Positions 45,439 through 57,356 of a stretch of 64,000 bases of DNA are shown here, piece after piece. The stretch covers positions 2,046,001 to 2,110,000 of the forward strand of contig JAPEIS010000006.1 in assembly GCA_029531795.1 (NCBI GenBank). Direction: 5' to 3'. The translations under genes and the position numbers were made by a program. Within the stretch, counting starts at the first letter, position 1, and each line of letters begins with the position of its first letter. The notes beneath the pieces were generated by a model that did no database searches, was not told the DNA's origin, and saw only the letters and a program-made list of their open reading frames with translations. This stretch comes from Sclerotinia nivalis (lineage: Eukaryota; Ascomycota; Leotiomycetes; Helotiales; Sclerotiniaceae).

Positions 45439-46558
45439 CTAAACAGGCAATCCCCTCGCCCTCCTCTCATCCTCCACCTTCTTAGCCTCCACCCTCGCTA
45501 AGAAAGCCTGTCTCTCCCCGTACGCCCCCTTCTTCTTGCCCGCTGCATCCAACTCATCCTTATAACCCTCTTTGTCCACAAACCCAGCCCAATCCATCGC
45601 GCTCTTTTCTACTGTATTTAATTTCTTCACTTCTTTGCCTGCACCCACACCCCCATTCAAATTCCTCGCAGCCGCCGCCGTGCCAAAATACAGATCTGTT
45701 CTTTGAGGTGTAAGATTTTCTATAATAGGTTCGAAGATTGAACGGCGAGCTTTTTTGAGATTGCGTTTGGGCTTGACGAAAAGTTCTGCTTCTTTCCCCG
45801 CAGTACCCTCCTTTCCAGCATTAGATTCTTGAGATGCGAGGAAGAGTTTTGCTTCAGCGGAATCTTTCTGTACGAGTTTTTGTTCTGTGATGACTTTCCC
45901 GGCAAAATTGTAGGTACGTTTTATCATAACCATGGAATCCGGGCCTTCGTTGAAACTGCTGCGTTCTCTGGATCCTCTATGTAGTTCCGGCGATTTACTT
46001 CCTGTGTTTGGGCTTGTAGATACGTTTAATGGTTTTGCAGAAGGTTTGGGTTCGGTGATGGTGGATGAGGCGGGTTTGCCAGATATCATGGCTGCCCATA
46101 AGGCGTCTACGTCGACGGTTGCGGCTTTGGTATCTGCGAGGGGTTTTTTCTCAATCTTTCTACAGATACTCATCAGCAACAAAGTTCGCAAATATTTGAT
46201 CGTACACATACTCTTGAGCCCGCATACTCCTCGTCTTAACCAAGCCTCCCTCACCACCCTCATCTTCCTCCCCATCTCTCCCATCCTTCCTACTCTTCTT
46301 CTTCCGCCTTTTCAAGCCCTTTTCAATAATAGCTTCATCGCCTGAATTCTCGAAACCCGCATCTTCCGCCTCTTCATCAATACCTCGTTTCCTTTTTGCG
46401 GTCTTTTTCTTCGGCTTATCTATTACCGCAGTAGAATCTTCATCTTCTGCTTCTGACTCTGATGATTCTTCTTGTGCTGCTGGTACTGCATCTGGGGCGA
46501 AATCCTCATCTTCCGATGATGCATATTCCTCATCTGACGGTATAAGTTCTGGAGGCAT
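45439..46558 (-). CDS. SWC5: SWR1-complex subunit Swc5
   Basis: Exons 46558-46212 and 46159-45439 give 355 residues; the 52-nt intron (GTATGT, GCTGATG branch, TGTAG) joins GA|A so the protein reads RAQEKIEKKPLADTKA. The N-terminal third is very acidic (SDEEYASSEDEDFAPD), with Lys/Arg patches, the middle carries VDVDALWAAMISGK, and the C-terminus is the BCNT domain with DWAGFVDKEGYKDEL and YGERQAFLARVE. Swc5 belongs to the SWR1 remodeller that exchanges H2A for H2A.Z; its acidic part binds histones and the BCNT domain is needed for the ATPase step. A stretch with PELHRGSRERSS is probably disordered. Confidence 0.93.
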
Positions 46559-48753
46559 CTTGAATTTGATTTAATGTATCGAACACCAAAGAAGTTTGAT
46601 CGAGGTTGACAGGAACAAGGATTCGCAAGGCTGAGATATCATATCACATGTTTATCATAATCTTTTGACTTTCTCAGCAATGACTGAGAGGTGTGCGTTT
46701 AGCAATGCTTTACAATTATCACACAACTGACTAGCTCCTTCCGGTTTACATTTACTATGATCACATAGCCGAGCATAATACCACACCAACGACAAGTTCT
46801 GTGCTGTGCCGCAAAGGGACATTTCCCCCAAAAATATACCCAATGCAACTATAATGTCTACATTCTTTTGAAGTCTCAGATATGCAATGCATGTAAGCGC
46901 GAAAGTTTTTGCTAGCGAACTCCTCAATTTACAAACCAAAAAGAGTTCAGTGCCAACGTTGAACGGACAAAGTTCCTGGGATTTTTCTTTGCCCCTATCA
47001 TACATATATTTGATTGATGGATCAAGCGGCTCATCTTCATACGATGATTCCTACCGGACAACTTTCGATGCGCTCGAATTACAGATTCACTGAATTGCCC
47101 TGGATTAGTACTTTGGTCCACAAATCGAAATCACTTCACTAGTAAACAATGTAGCCTATATATCGTCAAAGCGTGCGTATCCACCAAGTATTGATTGACG
47201 AGTATAACGGACGGACAGGATGGCAAAGATTACTTCAAGGCCCTTGACTCCTTGAAGGCTTGACCAGGTGATATGAACAAGGGGGTGGGTTTGCATAGAT
47301 AGATGTAAACAATATCTGGGGTAGAGATTTTCGAGATTTTAATCTTCTTTCTAGTGTAAGATATCGAATGCGAAGAGATTGCTGATCATGATCGCATGCC
47401 CATCAGACAGGAGAGAAATTATCTCCTAGATTTCCTTAATCCAGAAAGTGATCTTGATATGGATATTGCGGCTATATTATTGGCGGCAATTGTTTGGTTA
47501 CTTGGGAAGTAGATCTGAAGACGGGATTATTGTAATATTGGACACTTGTATGAATTCGGGGTGGTAAAAAGTGGGGTGAAGCCTTTCCGCGTTACGAAAG
47601 TACTTGATTGAGAATCTGAGATATTGAAAAAATGGCACCAGGCCTGTCTGCCCGATAAGTGTACTATGGCTAGATAAGAAGGTATCATGTAAGTATTTCA
47701 ACAAGAGACGGGATGAACCTCGAGCATTCTGTGTGTGGGGTAAATATTGTATCGAGTACAAGAGATACTCCACCACTACCTCGTTGTCGCCTCGTATCTA
47801 GGAGCTGGTGGTCGATTTTGACTAGGTACATGAAGATTCAAAAATCTCCAGAATATGTCTTTCCGTTTTTGATTGGTCAATTGAAGTAAAAGGATCGTCT
47901 ATTATATGTATGGCCTGCTAGGTACATATTCAAGCGTATCTTCGAGTTTTGGTGTGTTGATGCTTGTTCTTTTGATTGTTCAAGCTAATTCCCTCCTCTC
48001 ACTCCTAGAGGTTAATTTTCGTGTTTTGAAATTGATTGAGGGCATTCCGGCCTGCATAATCTTGGAAATATTACCCATAGACAAACAAACCAAACCGAAG
48101 CTTGACCCATTGTACTGGACCGGCCGACCAGCGTTGAACTTGATACTATAAGAATAATATCCGATGGAAGGGGAGAAATGCAGGTGGTGGCAGTGTGTCA
48201 TACTTTAGTTCTTGGAAAGTCCGCATTTAAAGTTGCATACCTCAGAAGCTTTAGGAGAGGAATCCAATGATATTGATTTGCACCTGTTGTGTATGTTGGG
48301 CAACCCCAATAATATCTGGTTATGTTCCTGCAATGATTATCGTGCAGAACATGACGTGTCCTCAGTGTATCTGTTCCTGCGCTCCTCAAGCATGGAGGTG
48401 AATGGATCAATATATTGATCGTTGGGTCTTTAGCGGGAACATATTTGAGGATATTCATGAGGTTGTGTCAGGTGTAGTGGTGTATTTGATAATGATTGAA
48501 GGTAATTTACAACCACCGAGGTACATCCAAGTACTCTGGATATTGCGATTTGCAGGAGTTTGTTGATCATCTTTGCCAGCATTCGGTCTGATGGTATCGT
48601 GGATTTGTCTTAATTGAATGCAAATTCAGACATCCAAGTGCGTAATGAGAATACGGGTTGTCCTTGTATATCTTTCTAGAAATTGTGGAAGCAAACTAAA
48701 AGCTGTGAGAAAAGGGCCTATCGTGTTGTTCTTCAACTTCATGGATATACCAT

Positions 48754-48900
48754 GAAATGGATTGAATGCTTGAAAAGGTGTAAATGTTCAAAATGGGTTG
48801 ATTGTTTCAAATGATTAGAATGTTCAAATTGATTTGAATTTTCAAAATGAATCAAATGTATAAGATGGGTTGATAGTATGAAATTGATTGGATAGGTTAT
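48754..48900. repeat. Degenerate TTCAAAATGGRTTGAT repeat
   Basis: Six or more diverged units of 17-20 nt with the cores TGTTCAAAAT, TTGATT and TCAAAATGAATC, AT-rich and on one strand. Confidence 0.55.
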
Positions 48901-51573
48901 TTGAAATGTTCGAAAAACTCGGAATGTATGGAGAGCTACCTTGAACGTATGAAAAGCTGTGGCCCCAGAACCCCTATATTTAAAAACCCCATATTTTCCA
49001 TGTGTATACTGCCATTATCCCTTCAAACTTTGTAGATGTGAAGAAAGATGAGAGTTTCGATCATCACCATAACCATAACCATGTTGTCGGAAGAATTATT
49101 GCGACACATAACTTAATCATGACTATTCATATCAAGTCACGATCCAATTATCCCAATTTTATACATCCATAGATTGAGGCACTCAGTCCTTGCTTGCCCC
49201 TCGTACTCGCTGAACCCCGAGCTTAATTTCTCGATAAAGAAAATCAAGCATAAGAGAAAATAACATCACAGCATCCTCGCGTATCCTTGTTGATAAGGTG
49301 CATACACAGTGACTAACTCATAATAAGACATAAGCAATCAACGAGGCTTACCAATGATCATCAAAGTATGGTTTTATTTTTTATTTCCGCGCCCAAGGTC
49401 GCAATGATGTGTATGGAAAAGTAAAATAACCAAACAATTTTATCAAAACCATCACAGTCCAAAATTCATTTTCTTTCATCTAGTATGTATTACAACTCTA
49501 CTTCGATTAAAGTATCGGCTTTTCACTCGAATCTCGCCATCGCAGAATTGCACCGGGTGATAATGTATCTGTACGAGGAGATCAAGGGTTAAGCTGTATC
49601 TTGGTCCGTGACAAGCTGGCACGTCAAATGCATTAGAGACATTATATGCATCTCAACAAATTGAGTTAAAGCAAACATAAGTGTGATCGGACTGTCGGTG
49701 TCGATTGAAAAAGGGTGTTCGACAAGGTCGAATATTTGAACAACCGCCATTCGCGGTTCTCTCAATATGTTTCAAGGCACAAATTACATGTCGTTGTATA
49801 TGAAAGAGATCGACACAACAGATCGAAGAAGTATGAATGGACATGTGAAATACATGTGAAGTTCTCATGATACTTGGTTCATCGCAACTCAAAGCTCCAC
49901 AACAGCACGCAAGTATGAGAAGGTTATACTAGTACGATAGATGCAGGACAAGAGGTTGTCCGTGAACTTAGTTTGCAGCAGTGTAAGCCTTGACTGGAAA
50001 GTTCAAAAATTGTGGAACCCATGAGATCTTTGGAGGGAGGTGCGAATTGGATGTTGATTTGATCTTATACGCGTTGAAAAATGTATGGTGTTGATGTTGC
50101 AGTGTTTCAAAGGCAAACGTCCCTTCCTATGCCACTTCATGTAACCTATTCCAGCATTTAAACAGAATTTATGCTTTGTGGATCTGCGACCGTTGACCAC
50201 TCAAATCTTCACTCTCAACTCCTCTTTTCCCCATCTCCAGACTTCGGTAAAAATTGGACGCCACCAGGCTGGCTGAATCTGCACCTCACCTCTTTTGGCA
50301 TTGAGGTAGGTATGCATGATAGGTACCTTGTACTGACGACGGGCACGAACCCGAGATTTATAAGAGGTGGTAATGTTCATTTGAGAGGCGGCAAGTTCAT
50401 CCGTGTATCTCCTCCACAGCTTGCATTTTGACAACCCACTACAGTAACATTGAAGTCGGCTTTTTGTGTTATCAAAACCGATTGGTGTGAAATAGCGAAA
50501 TGCTCACTTTTCTGATTTGGATGACTGGGATTATGACAAGAGGCTCGTGAGGAGACGGAAACGTGGGGTGAGAAGGGTAAAGAAGGAATTAAAGCTCTGG
50601 CACCAACAAGATGTCAAAATGTAAACGCTCAAAATGAAACGTCCAACAGAACCGCCGTTCGGATCGAACACAATCCTTCAAGGCATATCTCTATCGTTAG
50701 AGCTTGGCAGAAAAGAAGATCAATGATAGAAGCGCCTACCTCGCACAAAAGAACACATTGGAAGAGGAGTGTCACCTTACTAATCATTGCCAATATACCG
50801 GGTTGGAGAGAAAGATGGTCTAAAAATAAATGATTTTGAATCCGTATGTATAAACGTTCCACTTCTTGGGCGAAACCGAGACGTCTTGGATGTGAAATCT
50901 TGTTGGAATGATATGAAGAAAGGGAATTAAAAATATTAGCGTTTATACGGAGTATATCGGGAAGCTCCTTTTGGGTGGTACAACTACGATTCCTGTGTAA
51001 ATTGTAGGATGGTTATGAGGTATTTGTACCGGTGTTGGAATATAATGTTGGTGACATAAATTGTCGTAGTGAATGAAATAATAACTTTGATACTCCTATG
51101 TACCGAAGTACTTTATAGAAAGCGCCGTGCAGCAAGTAATAAAAATTACCTAGGTAATTATTGTATTTCTTCCTTGCCTTGAGTGATGACATTGGCAATA
51201 CTTATAGAGAAATAACGAATTCCTCTCTTACTGCTAAATTCCTTTCAAAGGTTCCGAACCCTCTCATGAATACCTAGTATGCCAAGTACCAAGAAAACTG
51301 ACTACCTAGTATTGAATCTCAAGATATGAGATATGAGGTCTGTTCACTGTCAATACCATAGGATTGGAGATTGGAGGCGTTCATTGTACCTAAGAATTTC
51401 CAAATGATGATCCTTCTACTGTACCTAGGCAGGTAAGATAATCGAGGAGAAAATCCATTGATCTTAAAGCTTGTTTATCATAACTTAACAGCCCTTACAG
51501 GCTATATAGGTATCCTGGAGTAAATGAAGGCTTGTATACCATGACTTTGTAGTCTTTCTGTCCTTACAGGCGA

Positions 51574-51577
<4 letters not shown>

Positions 51578-51608
<31 letters not shown>
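51578..51608. repeat. (AT)n microsatellite
   Basis: About fifteen AT copies. Confidence 0.95.
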
Positions 51609-51614
<6 letters not shown>

Positions 51615-51831
51615 GCTGTAGTAATAAATAAAAGCTGGTGTATCATAACATTACAGTCTATCTTATAAGCCATATATGTGCTGTAGTGACTAAAATATCA
51701 TCTCTTTTGCGCCTGAATAAAGCACTTCTACTTTGTAATCTTATATTGTAAACTACCTACCTGGTACCTACCCAGTAGTACCCCTAAAGTGAATGTGCTT
51801 AAGAAGAAAATAGGCCTATCAATGAAAACAT

Positions 51832-51872
51832 GGAAATTGGAAATGGAAATGGAAATGGAAATGGAAATGGAA
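51832..51872. repeat. (GGAAAT)n repeat
   Basis: Six to seven units of GGAAAT, the first with an extra T. Confidence 0.9.
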
Positions 51873-52200
51873 AATGCAAGATTTACCCCTGGGCCATGAT
51901 TAAAATTCGAGTTTAATCTTCTAAAATTGAAACTAGAATAAAAGAAGGAATAGCCTCAATTATACTGATGAGATCTAACAGATAATTGGTTTAGAGAATG
52001 ACGATAGATTTGCATTAATCTACATAAAAAGCTGATCTAAGCTATCAAGGGTCATATCTTTTTGATTTTCCACTCTTTCTCCAAATTAATTGAAGGATAT
52101 ATCCTTGTGATCTAACCACAAAAGGTTGATGTCAGTGGGGCCAGTGAATAAAGTGAAAGTACCTAAAGGACTAATAGTGTTTATAAGTTGTATTCTAAAT

Positions 52201-52219
52201 CTAAGTCTAAGTCTAAGTC
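52201..52219. repeat. (CTAAGT)3 repeat
   Basis: Three exact CTAAGT copies flanked by partial units. Confidence 0.85.
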
Positions 52220-52318
52220 TAAAGTCTCCGTATCTAAATCTACTCCGTAAGGTACCACCAAAAATATCTCATCAATTCCCCCATCCCTATCCATCCATCC
52301 ATTCATCCAACTAAACTC

Positions 52319-52349
52319 AATCACTCACTCACTCACTCACTCACTCACT
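52319..52349. repeat. (TCAC)n repeat
   Basis: Seven to eight copies of TCAC in the pyrimidine-rich region before the gene at 53280. Confidence 0.9.
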
Positions 52350-53220
52350 GTCGCTGTTTTGGGGGACAACCCGTCACAAATCCTCATTTTCTTCCCATTC
52401 CCCATTCCCCATTCCATCCCCCAAACTTTCCATCCATCTTCTCATCCGAAGTTAACATTTACAACATTCTCCTTGTTTTTATCTATCTTTTTTTTATTTG
52501 TTGTCCTTCTTTTTTTACTTCTTTTCATTGACTATCGATTGCATCCCCCTCAATTCGCCCCGTGAAACGAAAAGCATTCCTCTCTTCATTCCTGTCGGTC
52601 TCTCCCCCATACATACTCTTTAGAATCTTCCCGCAGCTGCAGCAACCGGCCAACCGACGAATTCAACCAAAAAAAAAAGAAAGTTGTTTCAGTACGCACA
52701 ATAGGGATATACTCGTTGAGGTTGGCAGATGATTCTCTTCTCAATTCATTCATCAATTCATTCACCAGCTTATCATACAATGCTTTAATAGAATTAAAAA
52801 AAAAAGGGCTTCAAGAAGAACTCACGGTAAAAGTGTGTTCTGCCTGGACGCGAGAGGGAAGATTGATCCACCTCCAACCAAATTTCTGGCCGCGGGCGAC
52901 CTCCTTCTTCCATTCAGAAACCGAAACCTTTTCACAACTTCACGAAATTTTAAAAAAGGTCAACCGTTAACTCGTCTTGACTTTCATCTTTCAAACCAAC
53001 AACTCTCGTAATAATTGTTCATTTGTCTATCAACTCCATCAAGACTTCTAGCTTTCCTTGAAGGTCCGTCAACTCCAACATCGCGCTTGTAACCTGTCAA
53101 GTACAGCAACCCGTACCTATCCACATCGAAGTAGAAATTATTAACTTGCTAACCTTCTATCCATCACAGTCTTTTCCATACTTACTCAATAAGAAACTAC
53201 ATTGAGTTCGAACCTTTTTT

Positions 53221-53238
53221 ATGTAGATGGCATATTAG
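53221..53238 (+). promoter_or_regulatory. Two minimal uORFs
   Basis: ATG TAG (53221-53226, a start directly followed by a stop) and, immediately after it, ATG GCA TAT TAG (53227-53238). They lie 41 nt before the main ATG at 53280. If in the mRNA they should reduce translation. Confidence 0.55.
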
Positions 53239-53279
53239 CTGTTTGCTTTTCAACAACTCGAAAATAGCCAAGTCACAGC

Positions 53280-56092
53280 ATGGCCGCTCTCGTTCAAACA
53301 TTACCACAACAGACAACCACGGTCACTATGCTTCAAACTCGACCTTCCTCTGCCTCTGGCACTCTACAACCTTCGCAGAACCAAGCTGCCTATCACCAGT
53401 ACCCTGCCAACCCACAACAGCGGAATAACTTTCATGGCTTGAACAACAATAATATGGCAGCATCGAATTACCGCGGTCATAGTTCCATGGCCGCAATTGC
53501 ACCATATGCATTCACTAGTACACCCGGTCTATCGATAGGAGGTCAACAAACACAAAATGGGTCTCAATCAAGGCCGGAACAACAGAGAACATCATCAGCC
53601 CCCATAGTTCCCACATTGCACGGCGGCTCAGGGAATCCTCCAACTCGCTCACGCTACCCTGCTGCCTTGTCTGTGTCAACCACATCTTCATCCTCATCGT
53701 CAGAACTTTCCCACAGATCAGGAACAAGGGATGATTCCGCCATCACCTCCACAGCTCGAGTTGCCACTCGAGCTCCTCGACCAAATTCCACTATCATCAC
53801 GTCATACAGTCAAACTCCTGCTCCTCCTTTGGGTTCACCAGCAAAACCTGCCCCTGACCGCTATCGCCGTCCTGCAGTTCGTCGTGCCGAGTCCTCGAAC
53901 AGTAGTCAGGCCAGCGGCCCTAACTCTTCCGTCTCATCAATGCCTAATGTCATGCAATTTTATGGCGCTAGTACACAAGCCGTCAATACCCAGGCATACA
54001 ACTTACAGATGGCGCAACCACAAAATCAACCAAGTGCAACGGCTGATGATATGCAATTGAATCAGCGTACCACTTCGGAACAAGCAAAGAGATATCGACG
54101 TCGGAGCATACACACAATCGATGCACACGATAATACCAATACTAGTCCAAGTCCTGGATTTTTACAGCAGGGGTCAAGGCAAGTCAACAGCGCTAGTGGT
54201 CGTATTGATCAGCAGCCTGAGCAGCACGGGCAACACCCTTTGCGAAGTTCACCAGTCGTAATGGTACGTCCAGCAGCATCTCACAGACGGAATGATAGTA
54301 CCGACAGCTTGAAATCCACTCGCAGCGGTCATTCACACCCAAACTCGGTAAGTCTAGTTAATTTTTGTACCCAGTCCTTGCTCCCCCCCACTCATGGTTC
54401 ACGGGACTTTATCGTGCATACGGCGTCACCGCAATTTAACCCTCACCAATCACACTAATGTAGCACTAAAATTGGCAGCACACTAACCTATTTCAGTCGG
54501 ACAAGCGAGAAGCAACAAGTGTATCGATGGCATCTACCAGCCCCGCTCAAACTTCGACTTCTACCGTCGCAAACTCAAATACCTTCAATGGTAGAGACCA
54601 GGCGATTTCTAAGAATGATCAGCCACGACTTGTGAATATTCCAGTTCGTGCATCCTCAACCGATGCCGCGAAACGACTTTCCAGTCCTTCCCCTTTATCG
54701 AAGCCGGCGACGATGGGTATTGAGTCCTCGGCATCTAAGTCTAAGGACTCGTTTGCCTCGGCGGTAAATGCGGCATTACAGCCAACACAATCCAAACCTA
54801 CATATGGACAGGCTGCAACGAGCCCGAACGCTACTAGCCCTGCTGCACAGCAATTGGCTGCATTGAACGAAAAGGAAGGAAAGAAGAGTAAGACATCGAG
54901 ATTAAGAAGGGCATTTTCTTTTGGGTCTGCTGCTGAGTTACGAAAGGCATCTGCAGAGAACCATGTCAGCAGGAGTGGCAATGATGTTTTGGATCGTTCC
55001 AAGTTACGAAGAGAAAAATACCAAAATGAGCAAGATGCCGAGCAAGACAAGATTGCTCAGCGACAAGAAGCTGCAGGTATCGGATCTAACATCTACTCTG
55101 GCCAAGGCAATTTCTTTACTGGTTCGAACGACAATTTGTCTATATCCTCGACGGCCTCATCGGCTTCAGTCATGATTCGAAAGATGGGAAAGGGCATGAA
55201 GAAATCAACCAGATCTCTTGTTGGTCTTTTCAGACCAAAGTCTGTTATCGGTGTACCCGCAGCTGATGCAGCTGTGCCTGAAGCCAGCCGAGCTCAGGTC
55301 TCGATGGTTAATGTTGAAGCCGAACGGGAGAAGGTCAATGTCAACGCCAATGCTGCTGATGCTGTTTCTGGTGGGACAGGATTCCCTAGATTGGAGAGGA
55401 ATTCTCTCGACGCTGCGGCTATCAGTTCGGTGGCCACCGATCGTCTGGGAAGTGCTAACACTGAGAGTTCTGCGCATAGAAGAAGTATTGTTGGCGGTGA
55501 GAAGGAGCGTGCTGAGGTCTTGGCCGCTGTCAAGAAGGGTATTCTCAAACGTGGGTTGCTCATAATCGATCTTATTGTACTTTACTGATTAAGTAATCTT
55601 AGGCTCCGGTACAGGCTCTGGAAACTCATCACCGGTTATCCTTCCTGTCGATGGAAAAGCAGCAAACTTTAACTTACCACAAATTCCAAATGTTAACGAC
55701 TCACCCAATTCTTCCACCCCTAGTACACCAAACGATGACCAAGTTCACAAGCAAGCGGTCACTTTAGGAGGGGAGGATTACTTCATGTCTGCGCTCAAAT
55801 TCAAGGGAGATTCAAGGAGTGTTCCTGGAACACCTTCAGGTACTACCAAAAGGAATGCTACATTTAGCCCACGGATACAATTCCACGATACTTGGCCAAG
55901 CCAAGAATATGACCGTAGAGGCGAAATTGCAACCTGCAATCGACTCACCCCAATGCTCGCTCAACAAATTAAGGAGGAGCTTAATACTTTTAAAATGGTA
56001 TGTTACGCTTGTAAAATCCTTGATTACATACTCACCAGGATTAGGAAATGGAGGTTCATGAGAATTCTAAGATCTACACACACTTCTTCTAA
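53280..56092 (+). CDS. Afr1/Bni4-like cell-polarity protein
   Basis: Exons 53280-54347, 54497-55550, 55603-55997 and 56045-56092 give 854 residues. Most of it is disordered Ser/Gln/Asn/Pro-rich sequence with basic patches (SRLRRAFSFGSAAELRK, RKMGKGMKKSTRSLVGLF) that resemble kinase or membrane-binding sites. Near the end RIQF (55872-55883) fits the PP1 docking pattern RVxF, followed by EYDRRGEIATCNRLTP and the tail EMEVHENSKIYTHFF, which lies in a separate 16-codon exon. This C-terminal block is what I associate with Afr1, Bni4 and YER158C of yeast, which tether the phosphatase Glc7 to septins. That identity rests on memory of the motif, so it is moderate. Long pyrimidine-rich leader with uORFs. 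Confidence 0.75.
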
Positions 56093-57356
56093 TGAAACCA
56101 CGATTATTCTATTTGTTTAAAACAAGTTACGACTTACAAAGCTCCTCTGCTATTGCAGGCAACTGTGTAGTCACAAACACACTCAAGACTATTAAGGCGT
56201 TTAGCGGTCTTTCGCATTATTGGTGTACAGGAGTTCATTCACATCTGAGCGATTTGGTCGAAAACAATATTATTTCATAGACTGGCGTCGGCCATCTTTT
56301 TTCGAGCATAAATGTTGAAGAAGATGAGGGAGGATATATTAGGGGTACTTTAGGGGCGACGGTAGAAATTTGGGAATTGAGAGATGTTGTGCTGTGAAGC
56401 TTTCCGAGGTTGTGAAAGAAAGAGAAGAGTTTCAATTGTCTGATACGCTGGTAATTTGTTTCTCCTAGCTACCAAGGATGATGGTACAAACTCGTGCTCA
56501 AAAAGTTTCGATCTCGGTTGGTTTCTGCGGGTTTGTTTGATCTCTAGGGTTTTTGAGATCTGCACTTCGGTCAATGTCATGGTCTAATTTTCGTTTTCTT
56601 CATTGGTCGGTCCGGTCTACTTTATATTCGTCGTCACCTCATCGTCGTACTTCAGCGCCTGTTATTATGTTTGAGAAAGGGGGGAAAGATAGGAGAGAAA
56701 TGGGGACGGCATATTCTACGTAATCAAATGATACAATACAAGCAAAGGTTGCCAATTCACACAAGTCTAGAATGTATTTGCAGGTGACTATGTAGTATGG
56801 ACTCTAGTCCCTGGGCTCTGGAGTGTAGAGTATCCATGAAATGTGAGAAACTCGGGATAAATTTGTTTCCTTTTATTGTCTTAGTAGAGGTTCTAGATTT
56901 TCCAACGAGTCTGGAATGGAATTCTAAATCTTGAGTGCACAAGTCAACATAAAAGCTTGGATACAATCCTGATCATAGAAGAATCTGGATCGATTTGATT
57001 GATCTACCTAGTATTTGACACTTGGTCTGTCCGGAGTCAAAGACTTTTCGCATGACATTTCGAGCTTTGATGCGGGTTTCATCCCATACTGTCTAGATGG
57101 ATAGCTTCAGGGGGTAAACATAGAAAAAATAATAATAAATAAAACGTAGCCTTGTCTCAACAGCCTTGTCTAGTTCTCTCCGCCCCGCTAAAACTTTTTG
57201 ATAAAATAATTGAAATGAAAACAACCTCTTTTTTATACAATATCTACGCTTTGGTCACTGTATCCTTAGTCAATAGTGGCTACTATCATAAATCGCATTC
57301 ATTCAGGGCTGAGGGCTGGCACCCGCCAATTTCTACCACTTCAAATTCGAGGAATC
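56093..57356. other. Intergenic
   Basis: 1.26 kb between two plus-strand genes: 3' UTR of the polarity gene on the left, DUS1 promoter on the right. Minus-strand ORFs at 56235-56580 and 56757-56966 look like chance frames. Confidence 0.5.

Larger units (their letters stand above)
46559..53279. other. 6.7-kb region without a clear gene
   Basis: The longest gap in the window, between the divergent SWC5 and Afr1/Bni4-like genes. 46655-47005 (-) has a frame with a Cys block (CDHSKC, LCDNC). 48754-48900 is a degenerate tandem repeat. 51140-52350 has several microsatellites. 52350-53279 is pyrimidine-rich and is probably the promoter and long leader of the gene at 53280. ORFs at 49653-50434 have no conserved features. 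A non-coding transcript is possible. Confidence 0.5.

Noticed and set aside
49653..50434. Cys/His-rich ORFs of 65-86 codons in the gene desert
   Set aside because: No spacing typical of zinc fingers, no splice pattern, and opposing overlapping frames of similar length.
53190..53220. GAGTTCGAACC, like a tRNA T-loop
   Set aside because: No acceptor stem, D-arm or anticodon arm can be formed upstream; it lies in the leader of the polarity gene.
57152..57356. Upstream extension of DUS1
   Set aside because: The frame is open, but only GTG is available before the ATG at 57357; part of it would be leader.
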